Positions 7,150 through 14,954 of a stretch of DNA of 25,000 nucleotides are shown in pieces. The first letter of the stretch is position 1, and each line of letters opens with the position of its first letter. The notes under the pieces were generated by a model. That model saw nothing but the letters and a program-made list of their open reading frames with translations, was not told the origin of the DNA and searched no databases. The DNA comes from Turicibacter sp. (GTDB lineage Bacteria; Bacillota; Bacilli; MOL361; Turicibacteraceae): NCBI GenBank assembly GCA_030531025.1, contig JAUMTV010000045.1:1-25000 (forward strand). The letters are read 5' to 3'. The position numbers and the translations under genes are program-made.

Positions 7150-8076
7150 TTAATAATGTACCCATTTCTTTTCAACTTTGGATTGAATGAACGTAATCAC
7201 CATAATGATTGCTAATAATAACATGATAATTGCTGATCCGTATCCTTTATCATTAACTGTAAATGAATGTTGATAGAATAAATACACTAATGATTGCGTA
7301 CTTTCAAGCGCTACACTTGTTTTATCGATCATCATAAAAATCGTATCAAAGACTTGCATCGCACTAATAATACTTGTTACGACAACAAAGTACATCGTTG
7401 GAGAAACTAATGGTAGTGTAATCGTAAAGAATTGGCGAATCGGACCTGCTCCATCAATACTTGCTGCTTCATAATAATCTTTTGGAATTTCTTGAAGACC
7501 TGCTAATAATAAAATCATATTATAACCAATCGCACTCCAAATCCCAACAATCGCAATCGCAATTAACGCAAAGTTAGGATCACTTACCCATTGTGGCCCT
7601 TGAATCCCAATTAACCCTAATAAATAATTAATTAATCCGAACTCTGAGTTAAATAACCATTTCCAAACCATTGCCACTGCTGCAGGCGCTGCTACCATCG
7701 GTAAGAAATAAATCACACGATATAAACTTTTCCCTTTAATTTTTTGATTTAATAAAACGGCAACAATCAAAGATAAAGCAACCGTAATTGGAACAACAAT
7801 GACCGCATACTTTAACGTATTTCCAGTTGCTTGCCAAACCGCTGGATCACTTAATAATCGCTTATAATTTTCAAGTCCTGCCCATGTATTGACTCCAAAA
7901 TCACCCGTCTTTTGAAAACTTAAAATTAACGTTTCAATGACTGGGATTAAGTTCAAAACGATAAGTCCGATAATGGTTGGAGCAACTAGGAAATATCCCC
8001 ACATCCACTCATTATACTTTGAGTTACTTAATTTAGCGGTACGCTTTGAGTCTGTTTTTTTCATTGCAATCGCCAT
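7150..8076 (-). CDS. ABC sugar transporter permease, MalF/MsmF type
   Basis: This 308-residue inner-membrane permease is the first channel subunit of the same CUT1 importer. A short charged N-terminus is followed by about six membrane segments. The EAA loop is DYYEAASIDGAGPIRQFF, then ITLPL. ATG has GGAGGAG 5 nt upstream. It is separated from the binding-protein gene by 74 bp that contain a hairpin, and it lies 18 bp before the MalG-type gene. The operon order (binding protein, F, G) is the classic msmEFG order. No ATPase gene follows, so the complex must borrow an MsmK-like ATPase. Confidence 0.92.
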   Translation of the reverse strand: MAIAMKKTDSKRTAKLSNSKYNEWMWGYFLVAPTIIGLIVLNLIPVIETLILSFQKTGDFGVNTWAGLENYKRLLSDPAVWQATGNTLKYAVIVVPITVALSLIVAVLLNQKIKGKSLYRVIYFLPMVAAPAAVAMVWKWLFNSEFGLINYLLGLIGIQGPQWVSDPNFALIAIAIVGIWSAIGYNMILLLAGLQEIPKDYYEAASIDGAGPIRQFFTITLPLVSPTMYFVVVTSIISAMQVFDTIFMMIDKTSVALESTQSLVYLFYQHSFTVNDKGYGSAIIMLLLAIIMVITFIQSKVEKKWVHY

Positions 8077-8101
8077 ACTATCTCCTCCGCTTATTTTTTA
8101 G

Positions 8102-8129
8102 AGGTAACCATTCATGTGAACAGTTACCT
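8102..8129 (-). promoter_or_regulatory. intercistronic stem-loop between binding-protein and permease genes
   Basis: The inverted repeat AGGTAAC / GTTACCT sits between the lipoprotein gene and the first permease gene. In the minus transcript it is not followed by a T tract, so it is probably not a full terminator. Such hairpins are known in malE-malF-like operons to stabilise the upstream message and raise binding-protein levels over permease. That role is inferred here. Confidence 0.5.
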
Positions 8130-8150
8130 ACTTTTTTTACCTCTCTTTTA

Positions 8151-9440
8151 TTATTCCTCTGCTAAAATTGCATTAATTTCTTTAACTAATTGATCACAAG
8201 CATCTTCAACTGATAAATCACCAGACCAAACTTTTCTTAAAATTTCCATCTCAACTTTTTCCCATTTAGCAGTATTTTTTGTATATGGTTTAATGTATCC
8301 ATACTCTAACATATCGACTAATCCTTGAGTCTCAAAATTATTTTGAGTTGTTGCTTCTACCCATGCTTGTTGAGCATTAATATAAGCTGGGATTGCTGAT
8401 TTATATTCTCCTTGAATTTTATTTGCTTCTTCAGAACCTAAAAACTCGATAAATTTAACAGCTGCTTCTTTATTTTTTGTATTTGCAGCAATTGAATTTC
8501 CTAAACCATTGTAAATTGTTGCACGTCCTGCTGGTCCTTCAGGTAAAATTGAAACGGCACAGTGTTCTGCTGTATATTCATTTGTAATAAATTCTGTATA
8601 CATCCAAGATCCGAATAATCCCATAGCAACTTTTCCAGATGTAAATAATGTTGAGTTTCCATTTTCAGCAAACTGTGTTTGAGATGGAGAAACTTTTTCA
8701 ACTAAACTTAAATTTGCATACCATTGTAATGCTTCTTTTGTTTCAGGTAATGAATAACCTGATTCTTTCTTATCGTTAATCAAAATGTCTCCGCCATTTT
8801 GATACACATAGTTAAATAAATTTTCTTCTGTATTTAATGGCGCATTTAATCCATAAATTCCTTTTCCCTCATCTGTTAATGCATGTGCTGCTTCTAATAA
8901 ATCATCCCATGTCCAATTTTCATTTGGATACTCGACACCTGCTTCATCAAATAATGTTTTGTTATACCATAATCCAATTGTTGAGACGTCTTTTGGAATG
9001 GCAATTTGTTTTCCATCAACGTTATATAAATCAACAATTCCTTCAGTAAAATTACTCATATCTAATACATCACTATTTTCAATGACCTCATTTAAATCCA
9101 TTAACATGCCACTTTGTGCATAACGGATATGTTGACTTGAATGCATCCAAAATACATCTGGCATTGATCCACCAGTCGCTGCTGCTTCTAGTTTTGTCCA
9201 ATATTGATCCCAAGGCGTCACCTCTACATTAACTTTAATCCCAGGATTTTGTTCTTCAAAAGCATCAGCAATTGCTCGCATACCAGGCTCTTGCCCTTTA
9301 TCCCAGATAGAATAAGTGATTGTTGAGTTCCCTCCTGAAGAAGCCCCTTCTTCACTATTATTACTACATCCAACTAAGCTTGACACAAAGATTGATGTTA
9401 AACCAACTGCACCTAATACCTTTTTAAAGCTTTTTTTCAT
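8151..9440 (-). CDS. sugar-binding lipoprotein of ABC importer (MsmE type)
   Basis: This 429-residue extracellular solute-binding protein is anchored as a lipoprotein. The signal peptide ends in the lipobox LVGC with lipidated Cys25, followed by a Ser/Asn/Gly-rich linker. The mature part shows family 1 carbohydrate-binding features: ITYSIWDKGQEPGMRAIADAFEEQ-type start, GSMPDVFWMHSS near residue 90-105, and later ALQWYANL and LFTSGKVAMGLFGSWM. It captures oligosaccharide and delivers it to the two permeases encoded downstream. ATG has GAGGGGG 8 nt upstream. It is the first gene of the operon, divergent from the AraC-type regulator, with about 365 bp of regulatory DNA between. Confidence 0.93.
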   Translation of the reverse strand: MKKSFKKVLGAVGLTSIFVSSLVGCSNNSEEGASSGGNSTITYSIWDKGQEPGMRAIADAFEEQNPGIKVNVEVTPWDQYWTKLEAAATGGSMPDVFWMHSSQHIRYAQSGMLMDLNEVIENSDVLDMSNFTEGIVDLYNVDGKQIAIPKDVSTIGLWYNKTLFDEAGVEYPNENWTWDDLLEAAHALTDEGKGIYGLNAPLNTEENLFNYVYQNGGDILINDKKESGYSLPETKEALQWYANLSLVEKVSPSQTQFAENGNSTLFTSGKVAMGLFGSWMYTEFITNEYTAEHCAVSILPEGPAGRATIYNGLGNSIAANTKNKEAAVKFIEFLGSEEANKIQGEYKSAIPAYINAQQAWVEATTQNNFETQGLVDMLEYGYIKPYTKNTAKWEKVEMEILRKVWSGDLSVEDACDQLVKEINAILAEE

Positions 9441-9552
9441 AGATATAACCCCCTCAAATGATTAATAAAAGACAATCTATCTTTTATTTAACTAAAATAA
9501 AGCTATACAAAAAGTTTTTACTAAATATCACCTTAAATATTTATTTGATTTA

Positions 9553-9589
9553 TAAATATTTTATCAAAAACTCTCTGTAAAGGTTTACA
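9553..9589. promoter_or_regulatory. divergent promoter core with palindromic operator
   Basis: On the minus strand, -35 TTTACA (9581-9576), 17 nt, then -10 TATTTA (9558-9553), drives the transporter operon. On the plus strand another TTTACA (9584-9589) with TTATGA 17 nt further could serve the regulator gene. Both -35 boxes fall in one near-perfect palindrome TGTAAAGGTTTACA (9576-9589). It matches the CcpA cre consensus at 13 of 14 positions, the central C being G. Confidence 0.55.
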
Positions 9590-9611
9590 CTGTTATGATA
9601 TTATATTTATG

Positions 9612-9662
9612 ATGTGAAAAACATGGATAAATGTAAGCCCTTCATGTGGAAATGTGAGAAAA
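9612..9662. promoter_or_regulatory. candidate AraC/MsmR activator sites
   Basis: Three direct repeats of the form ATGTGRRAA occur at 9612, 9644 and 9652, upstream of the transporter -35 box in its direction of transcription. Direct repeats upstream of the -35 are the usual arrangement for AraC-family activators. The binder is most likely the adjacent regulator. Sites are inferred from repetition only. Confidence 0.4.
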
Positions 9663-9805
9663 TATGAAATCGCTATCTTTTTATTTATTAAGTAAAAATT
9701 TAGATACATCTTTATCCGACAAATATATTAAAGAATAACTATTTATTTTTGATATCGTCAATTCATAAGGGGAATTCATACGTGTTTATTCTAGGGGGAA
9801 AATAA

Positions 9806-10666
9806 ATGGAGCATATGAAGTATATTAAAGAGCAAACTGTTACTTATCTTGAGCCGCTTAAAAAAAATTCATTAGATTTATTTTTATGCTATTGTGGGTA
9901 TGAGCAATGTCGGCCAGGATATAGCTTTGGTCCAGCTGTCCGTACTGAGTATCTGATTCACTATATCCTTGAGGGCGAAGGAACATACCACGTCAATGGA
10001 CAGGTTTATCATTTAAAGAAAAATCAAGGCTTTCTTATTTTACCTGGTGACATTACTTACTATGAAGCCAATCAAGATCATCCTTGGCACTATATTTGGA
10101 TTGCTGTTAATGGAGTGAAAGCTTCACACTATCTCAACTATGCGAACTTAAATGAACAAAATTTAGTTTTTAATTTTGAAGATAACGAACGATTAAAAGA
10201 TTATGTTTTTCAAATGTTAGAAATTGATAGTTATACCTATGCAAATGAACTAAAACTTCAAGTCCTTATCTATCAATTCTTTTCTGCTTTAACGGAAGCT
10301 AATCATGAAGTCATCTCACCTTATAAAACAAAAGGCAGTGAGATATACTTAGAACAATCGATTCAATACATTCATAGTAACTACGCCAATCCAATTAAAG
10401 TTTCCGACATCGCTGAATTTATTGGGATTAACCGAAGTTACCTTACTAACATCTTTAAAGAAAAGCTTAACACCTCACCTCAAGAATATCTACTCAATCA
10501 TCGTCTCACGATTGCATGCGAGGTATTGGCACAAACAAACTTACCAATCGCTGATATTGCTAAAATTGTGGGTTACACCGACCCTTTTGCCTTTTCAAAA
10601 ATCTTTCGTAAACATAAAGGGATGAGCCCTTCAAAATACCGGGCACAAAAAAACCTCGACGACTAA
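9806..10666 (+). CDS. AraC-family regulator of the alpha-galactoside locus (MsmR-like)
   Basis: This 286-residue transcription factor has an N-terminal cupin-like sugar-sensing half (about 20-130, with RTEYLIHYILEGEGTYHVNG and a GDITYYEA strand). Its C-terminal half (about 185-286) has two helix-turn-helix motifs: VSDIAEFIGINRSYLTNIFK and IADIAKIVGYTDPFAFSKIF, then the GMSPSKYR tail. It is divergent from the sugar transporter operon and presumably activates it, and perhaps the alpha-galactosidase gene, in the presence of galactosides. ATG is set by AGGGGG about 7 nt upstream. Its stop codon lies inside the hairpin terminator shared with the convergent MATE gene. Confidence 0.9.
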   Translation: MEHMKYIKEQTVTYLEPLKKNSLDLFLCYCGYEQCRPGYSFGPAVRTEYLIHYILEGEGTYHVNGQVYHLKKNQGFLILPGDITYYEANQDHPWHYIWIAVNGVKASHYLNYANLNEQNLVFNFEDNERLKDYVFQMLEIDSYTYANELKLQVLIYQFFSALTEANHEVISPYKTKGSEIYLEQSIQYIHSNYANPIKVSDIAEFIGINRSYLTNIFKEKLNTSPQEYLLNHRLTIACEVLAQTNLPIADIAKIVGYTDPFAFSKIFRKHKGMSPSKYRAQKNLDD

Positions 10667-10686
10667 TTAATCGACGAGGTTTTTTA
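10647..10686. terminator. bidirectional terminator between AraC and MATE genes
   Basis: CCTCG / CGAGG arms, extended by CGA/TCG past an A-A mismatch, flanked by seven A and by six T. The AraC stop codon TAA (10664-10666) is in the loop. It serves both convergent genes. Confidence 0.85.
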
Positions 10687-12036
10687 TTATGCTTCCACTA
10701 CTAATTCAGGATCCTTTTTCATATTATCTTTTTTAAATAAGAAGATAACAACTAATAAAGTTAAAACTTCTGCTACTGGAACTGTCATCCATACTCCACT
10801 AATTCCAATAAATTGTGGCAAGATTGTGATTCCTAATAAAATGAAAATCATACCGCGACAAATCGCAACAATAATTGAAGATAATGCGTCACCAATTGAA
10901 GTGAAATACCCTGAGAATAAAATGTTCAATCCATTAAAGAAGAACGTAAACGCATAAATTTTAGATCCCTGTAAAGCTAACTCTAAAACGGCTTGATTAT
11001 CACTTACAAATAACATAATTAAATATTTACCAAATAAGAAAATTAAAATGACTAATGCTGTTCCCATTGTGATAGCCATCTTACATGATAAACTCATCAT
11101 CTGTTTGACACGATCATGTAATTTCGCTCCATAGTTATAGGAAATAACCGGTCCAATTCCAGCTGAAACTCCACAAACAATTAATGAAGCAAATAATGAA
11201 ATATAGCCAATCGCTGTAAAAGCTGATACTCCCACTTCACCAGCAATTTGCATAAACGCCATATTAAATACAAACGTTGAAATTGCAGTCGCTAATGATG
11301 AAACACCTTCTGATGATCCATTATATAGTAATTGTCCTGTGTATTTGGCATTAAATGTTCCAGTAAAGAAATTTAACACCGTTGTTTTACTCATAAATGG
11401 TATAGCCACAATGATAAATGATGTAGCAAATGATAGTCCCGTTGCAATCGGTGCCCCTACAATTCCTAATTTAAATTGTTTGATTAAGACGTAATTTAAA
11501 ATAATATTTGCTACTAAACTCACAATTGAACTAACTAAATAGATATTCGGTTTTCCAATACAGCGAACATAAATTCCTAAAATAAACGAAAGCCCAATGA
11601 ACGGAGCAAATAACGCTAACATTTTAATATACATGGCTGTATCAGCAAGCAACACCTCATTAGCACCTAAAAACATTGCGAGCTGCTGACTGAAAGTGAA
11701 TCCTAAACATAAAATCACAAGTGATAAACCGATCATGAACAAACAAGCTGACTTAAAAATATCTTGTGCTCGTTTAACTTGACCTTCACCTAAACTACGC
11801 CCAATATAACTTGCCCCACCAATTCCAATAATTAAGTTCATCCCGATCATTAACTGCATAAATGGGGCTGCAATATTCACACTAGCCATCGCATTCGTTC
11901 CAACAAAGTTTCCTAAGAAAATCCCATCAACCATTGTTTGAACTCCAGCAATCGTTAATGATAAAATCGCTGGAATCGAGAATTTAATAAATAACTTAGA
12001 AATCTTTTCAGTTCCTAATATATTATCTTGCATCAT
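10687..12036 (-). CDS. MATE-family multidrug/cation antiporter
   Basis: This 449-residue protein with about 12 membrane segments exports drugs or metabolites in exchange for Na+ or H+. The MATE pattern of two homologous six-helix halves is visible. The first half has GTEKISKLFIKFSIPAILS and GIFLGNFVGTNAMASVNIAAP; the second has ISLFASLIVCGVSAGIGPVISYNYGA. The length is standard. A GGAGGG site is 8 nt from the first of two adjacent ATG codons. The leader carries a probable attenuator at 12084-12112, and an AraC-type regulator is divergent. The transported compound cannot be read from sequence. It resembles MepA/DinF-type members. Confidence 0.92.
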   Translation of the reverse strand: MMQDNILGTEKISKLFIKFSIPAILSLTIAGVQTMVDGIFLGNFVGTNAMASVNIAAPFMQLMIGMNLIIGIGGASYIGRSLGEGQVKRAQDIFKSACLFMIGLSLVILCLGFTFSQQLAMFLGANEVLLADTAMYIKMLALFAPFIGLSFILGIYVRCIGKPNIYLVSSIVSLVANIILNYVLIKQFKLGIVGAPIATGLSFATSFIIVAIPFMSKTTVLNFFTGTFNAKYTGQLLYNGSSEGVSSLATAISTFVFNMAFMQIAGEVGVSAFTAIGYISLFASLIVCGVSAGIGPVISYNYGAKLHDRVKQMMSLSCKMAITMGTALVILIFLFGKYLIMLFVSDNQAVLELALQGSKIYAFTFFFNGLNILFSGYFTSIGDALSSIIVAICRGMIFILLGITILPQFIGISGVWMTVPVAEVLTLLVVIFLFKKDNMKKDPELVVEA

Positions 12037-12083
12037 CTATATATCCCTCCTAAATGTAAACTGATCTTCTTATAAAGAGCCAT

Positions 12084-12112
12084 AAAAAAAGCCCAATGAC
12101 TTGCATTTGAGC
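12084..12112 (-). promoter_or_regulatory. probable transcription attenuator in the MATE leader
   Basis: In the minus-strand leader, GCTCAAATG (12112-12104), loop, and CATTGGGC (12098-12091) form an 8-bp stem with one bulged A, followed directly by seven T (12090-12084). No minus-strand gene ends upstream, because the neighbour at 12199 is divergent. A terminator here therefore falls between promoter and coding region and would control readthrough. Confidence 0.5.
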
Positions 12113-12198
12113 CTGAATAATATTATCATTTATCCCTAATCATATTTAGTATAATTATGACTTTTTTATAATTTTTTTGACATCAGGAGGATTACCAC

Positions 12199-13338
12199 GT
12201 GACAAATTCCGACAACATATTGAAACAAATCGCTTACATTAAAAACCTTATTGAAAAGACTTTAAATCTGCCTGTTACAGTTATTAATTCTGATCATGAA
12301 GATTTACTTTCAAATACTATTTTTAATCATGATTTATTACAACAGATGGATTTAAATGAGCCCATCTCCCTTCCTCAAATTGAACTTCACTCTTTAGGTG
12401 AAAGCTTTATCTTAATCAGTTACATCAAAGATAATGAATGGATGATAGGAACCTTTATTGTCGGGCCAATTAATTACGAAAAAACGTCTTTAAATCAACT
12501 GATTCACCAAGCCATGCTTATTTATTATTTACTTTATCAAAAGCCTTTATCATTTGAAGCTATTTTAGAAGCCAACTTTTATCACAATGAAATGATTGAA
12601 GAGATTGAAGGTAAAATTCAAACAGATTTTACTCATATTCGAATTGATGATCATATTCATGAACCCTTCGTTCCACTCCATTATGAGCGAGAGTTACTTT
12701 CTTATGTGAAACATGGAAATACTGAAAAACTCATTGAAATAATGGATAAATTAATTCCTAACCAAGCAGCGATGGATTATTTAAATGAAAATCCAATTCA
12801 AATCCTACAAGCGATGTTAACTACACTCATGGTTCTTTCTATTCGAACCGCCATGACAGGAGGTTTACCTACTGCATTAGCTTACAAGCTAATTACTTAT
12901 TACCTTAAAAAAATTCAAAAAACCTCAACTATTCATCAGCTCAATCAATTAAAAATGACTATTTTAATGGATATCACCTCTCGAATGAAGCAAATCAATA
13001 CAACTAAAGTTTCTCGTCCGGTTTCCGATACTATTTTTTATATCGCCAAAAATCTTTATCAAAACATTTCGCTAACTGATATTTGTAAAGCTCTACACTT
13101 CAACCCAAGTTATCTTTCTCGATTATTTAAAAAAGAAATGAATGTGACCATCTCTGAATTTATTCTCATTGAGAAGATAGAAGAAGCAAAACGATTACTC
13201 ATTCTTTCTGACCATTCTATTTTAGAAATCTCTATCCTTCTTCACTTTACTGATCAAAGCTACTTTACAAAAACCTTTAAAAAAGTTACAGGCATGACTC
13301 CAAAATTTTATCGAAACCAACATAAATTATTAACTTAA
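12199..13338 (+). CDS. AraC-family transcriptional regulator
   Basis: This 379-residue regulator starts at GTG, fixed by AGGAGG 8 nt upstream. The N-terminal 120 residues form an unrecognised sensor-like region. A helical segment then contains ERELLSYVKHGNTEKLIEIM, a pattern common in large Firmicutes AraC regulators between sensor and DNA-binding parts. The C-terminal 100 residues have two helix-turn-helix motifs (LTDICKALHFNPSYLSRLFK and ILEISILLHFTDQSYFTKTF) and end GMTPKFYRNQ. It is divergent from the MATE gene with a 162-bp intergenic region, so control of the exporter is likely but inferred. A -10 TATAAT lies at 12150-12155. Its last 9 bp overlap the end of the convergent gene. Confidence 0.88.
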   Translation: MTNSDNILKQIAYIKNLIEKTLNLPVTVINSDHEDLLSNTIFNHDLLQQMDLNEPISLPQIELHSLGESFILISYIKDNEWMIGTFIVGPINYEKTSLNQLIHQAMLIYYLLYQKPLSFEAILEANFYHNEMIEEIEGKIQTDFTHIRIDDHIHEPFVPLHYERELLSYVKHGNTEKLIEIMDKLIPNQAAMDYLNENPIQILQAMLTTLMVLSIRTAMTGGLPTALAYKLITYYLKKIQKTSTIHQLNQLKMTILMDITSRMKQINTTKVSRPVSDTIFYIAKNLYQNISLTDICKALHFNPSYLSRLFKKEMNVTISEFILIEKIEEAKRLLILSDHSILEISILLHFTDQSYFTKTFKKVTGMTPKFYRNQHKLLT

Positions 13339-14016
13339 TATTTCTTTCGTTAATTGTTCTCGTCCTTCCCGTGTGGCAAACATAACTAATTCATTTAGAG
13401 CTTGACCATCCACACATTTAATTTGATGTGCTTTGGCCCAGTCAATAGCAGCTGGTGTAAAAGATGAAGCCGTTATAAAAAGTCCTTCTTTAATATCATT
13501 TTCTAACATAGCAGCATACAATGTTTGAATCATTTCCTCATTAATTACCTGTTTAAACATATGGTGCTGACACTCTATATAAACTTGATTTCCTAATGGA
13601 GTAATCGCACGAATACCTTTGCCAACATTTGAAGCTAATCGATCGATTTTAACATCTCCATACTCTAATAATCTTAATAAATCTGCACAATAAGCCACAA
13701 ACTGAATCGGTGGAATTTGCTGAATGTTATAATGCATTAATCGTAAACAACGCTCTCTCTCCGTCATTACTTTTTGATTATTGCGAACTTTTTTCTCTAA
13801 TTCTTTTATTTCATACTCTCCTAAGTTGATGGACCAAACAACCGACATTGCAAATAAAGGAAGGACCATTAAAAACCACCAAAAAGGAAGAGCAGCAAAT
13901 GCCTCAACAATCCCAATAAAAAAATTTTGAAAATAAAAATACGTTACCCACGCAAAACAACAAATCATAATTAAGCTCAGCCAACGCTCCACTTTATTTT
14001 CATTTAAATCTTTCAT
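13330..14016 (-). CDS. membrane-anchored Mrr-fold protein, nuclease residues replaced
   Basis: In this 228-residue protein two hydrophobic segments (about 13-35 and 43-62) are followed by a charged coiled stretch (70-95) and a C-terminal domain (about 103-215). That domain resembles the Mrr-type restriction endonuclease fold: QFVAYCADLLRLLEYGDVKI, GIRAITPLGNQVYIECQHH, then GLFITASSFTPAAIDWAK and CVDGQALNEL. In active Mrr domains the core reads G-[IV]-D followed by Q/E-x-K. Here Asp is Arg136 and the E-x-K position is Glu148-Cys-Gln150. Catalysis is therefore doubtful, and a binding or sensing role at the membrane is possible. ATG has AAAGGG upstream. Its 3' end overlaps the convergent AraC gene by 9 bp. 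Confidence 0.75.
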   Translation of the reverse strand: MKDLNENKVERWLSLIMICCFAWVTYFYFQNFFIGIVEAFAALPFWWFLMVLPLFAMSVVWSINLGEYEIKELEKKVRNNQKVMTERERCLRLMHYNIQQIPPIQFVAYCADLLRLLEYGDVKIDRLASNVGKGIRAITPLGNQVYIECQHHMFKQVINEEMIQTLYAAMLENDIKEGLFITASSFTPAAIDWAKAHQIKCVDGQALNELVMFATREGREQLTKEILS

Positions 14017-14064
14017 TCAGTCACACCCTTTCTAGTGACTTTATTTTGGTAAAATAAAGATAAT

Positions 14065-14265
14065 TTATTCAACAACTGCTAAATAATAAAGAATGATACC
14101 TATCACAAGGCTAACTAAAAATTCAACCCATCTTCTATTAACCTTCCACCACTCACCAAGTCTTTTTGTAGGAGTAGGTGCGTAATACCCAGTTCTCTTA
14201 TATCTGGTTTTCTTAGATTTATTCCAAATTTCTTGTTGGTTACTACCAGCTTTAGGAGATTTATA
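14065..14265 (-). pseudogene. C-terminal remnant of a small membrane protein
   Basis: The minus frame is open for 66 codons and reads like real protein: a basic, aromatic stretch (KKTRYKRTGYYAPTPTKRL, EWWKVNRRWVEFL), then one hydrophobic helix (VSLVIGIILYYLAVV) before TAA at 14067-14065. No start codon or ribosome site occurs in frame, and a TAA lies just upstream at 14268-14266. It is best read as the end of a 5'-truncated gene. I do not recognise the family. It ends 48 bp before the start of the Mrr-fold gene on the same strand, so the two may once have been an operon. Confidence 0.4.
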
Positions 14266-14688
14266 TTACTTTGAGTTGTATATAATTTGTCTTTGTTTAA
14301 CCTATATCTTTATTGAATCTTTAAAAAATAAAGCTCCGCTATCTCGCACTTTCTGGGTAATAAATATTTTATTAGTATTACACTGTTAATAATTTTTAGT
14401 TTTCTGATTATTTCCGGATATGATAGTATTCTACTTGATACAGAGAATACTTTTTTAATCTTCTTTCCAGCGTACTTATATTTTTAATAGGGATTAGTTG
14501 CTTAACAAATTTGTTTAAAAGGAAAAAAAATATCTATTACCTCGATTTTATTTCTTACGATCTCTTATTTTTTAAATGGCTTTGAGTTTATACCTTATTT
14601 TTTTCATTTTGTATTTTTTTCTGAAATATTTCTTTTCAAACAACTGATGAATAAATCATATCTTAAACGTAATTCTTTAAAAACATAA
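14186..14688 (+). pseudogene. decayed multi-pass membrane protein gene
   Basis: Two open stretches in different frames look like parts of one hydrophobic protein. The first (14186-14386) includes LTYIFIESLKNKAPLSRTFW then a hydrophobic helix. The second (14506-14685) is hydrophobic and ends with a basic tail LMNKSYLKRNSLKT. Several stops interrupt the region between. A strong terminator begins immediately after the last stop, as expected for a former gene. The 5' part overlaps the minus-strand remnant at 14065-14265, so the true left boundary is unclear. In AT-rich DNA hydrophobic frames also arise by chance, so this is tentative. Confidence 0.35.
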
Positions 14689-14723
14689 AAAGAGTCTTTC
14701 ATTTTATTGAAAGACTCTTTTTT
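14687..14723. terminator. bidirectional intrinsic terminator
   Basis: A 15-bp perfect stem (AAAAAGAGTCTTTCA / TGAAAGACTCTTTTT) with a 6-nt loop and a T tract. It ends the decayed plus-strand gene and can also end the minus-strand XRE-YbjQ operon about 100 bp downstream of its last gene. Confidence 0.9.
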
Positions 14724-14825
14724 CTTGACTTTAATTCTCAACATTATTTTAAAAAACAGCGTAAGAAAAAAGGATTGAAATTAAAAAGGTAAATAATCAA
14801 AGTAATTTTAATACTCTATTTCTCA

Positions 14826-14954
14826 TTAGTAATGATGATAATCTTTTGTCTTTTCTTCACACTTTTCTTTATGACGTTCTACCATTTTTATAGGTAAAAA
14901 GATAAGAAGGAAAAGAAAATTAATCGCAGAACAGGCAATAATCCATTTAATCAT
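14826..14954 (-). CDS. 42-residue single-pass membrane protein
   Basis: A short gene begins at an ATG that overlaps the stop codon of the YbjQ-family gene (14947-14949 lies within its first codons), so translation is probably coupled. The product starts MIKWIIACSAINFLFLLIF, one membrane helix with few charges, and continues with a charged, probably cytoplasmic tail (MVERHKEKCEEKTKDYHHY) rich in Lys, Glu and His with one Cys. I do not recognise it. The overlap, the hydrophobic-then-charged layout and the terminator downstream support a real gene. No independent Shine-Dalgarno is evident. Confidence 0.55.
   Translation of the reverse strand: MIKWIIACSAINFLFLLIFLPIKMVERHKEKCEEKTKDYHHY

Noticed and set aside
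8102..8129. Intercistronic hairpin as a full terminator of the binding-protein transcript.
   Set aside because: In the minus transcript no T tract follows the stem; the T-rich side faces the wrong strand.
8501..8701. Short frames inside the binding-protein and other large genes.
   Set aside because: They overlap well-supported genes in other frames and show no ribosome sites or recognisable domains.
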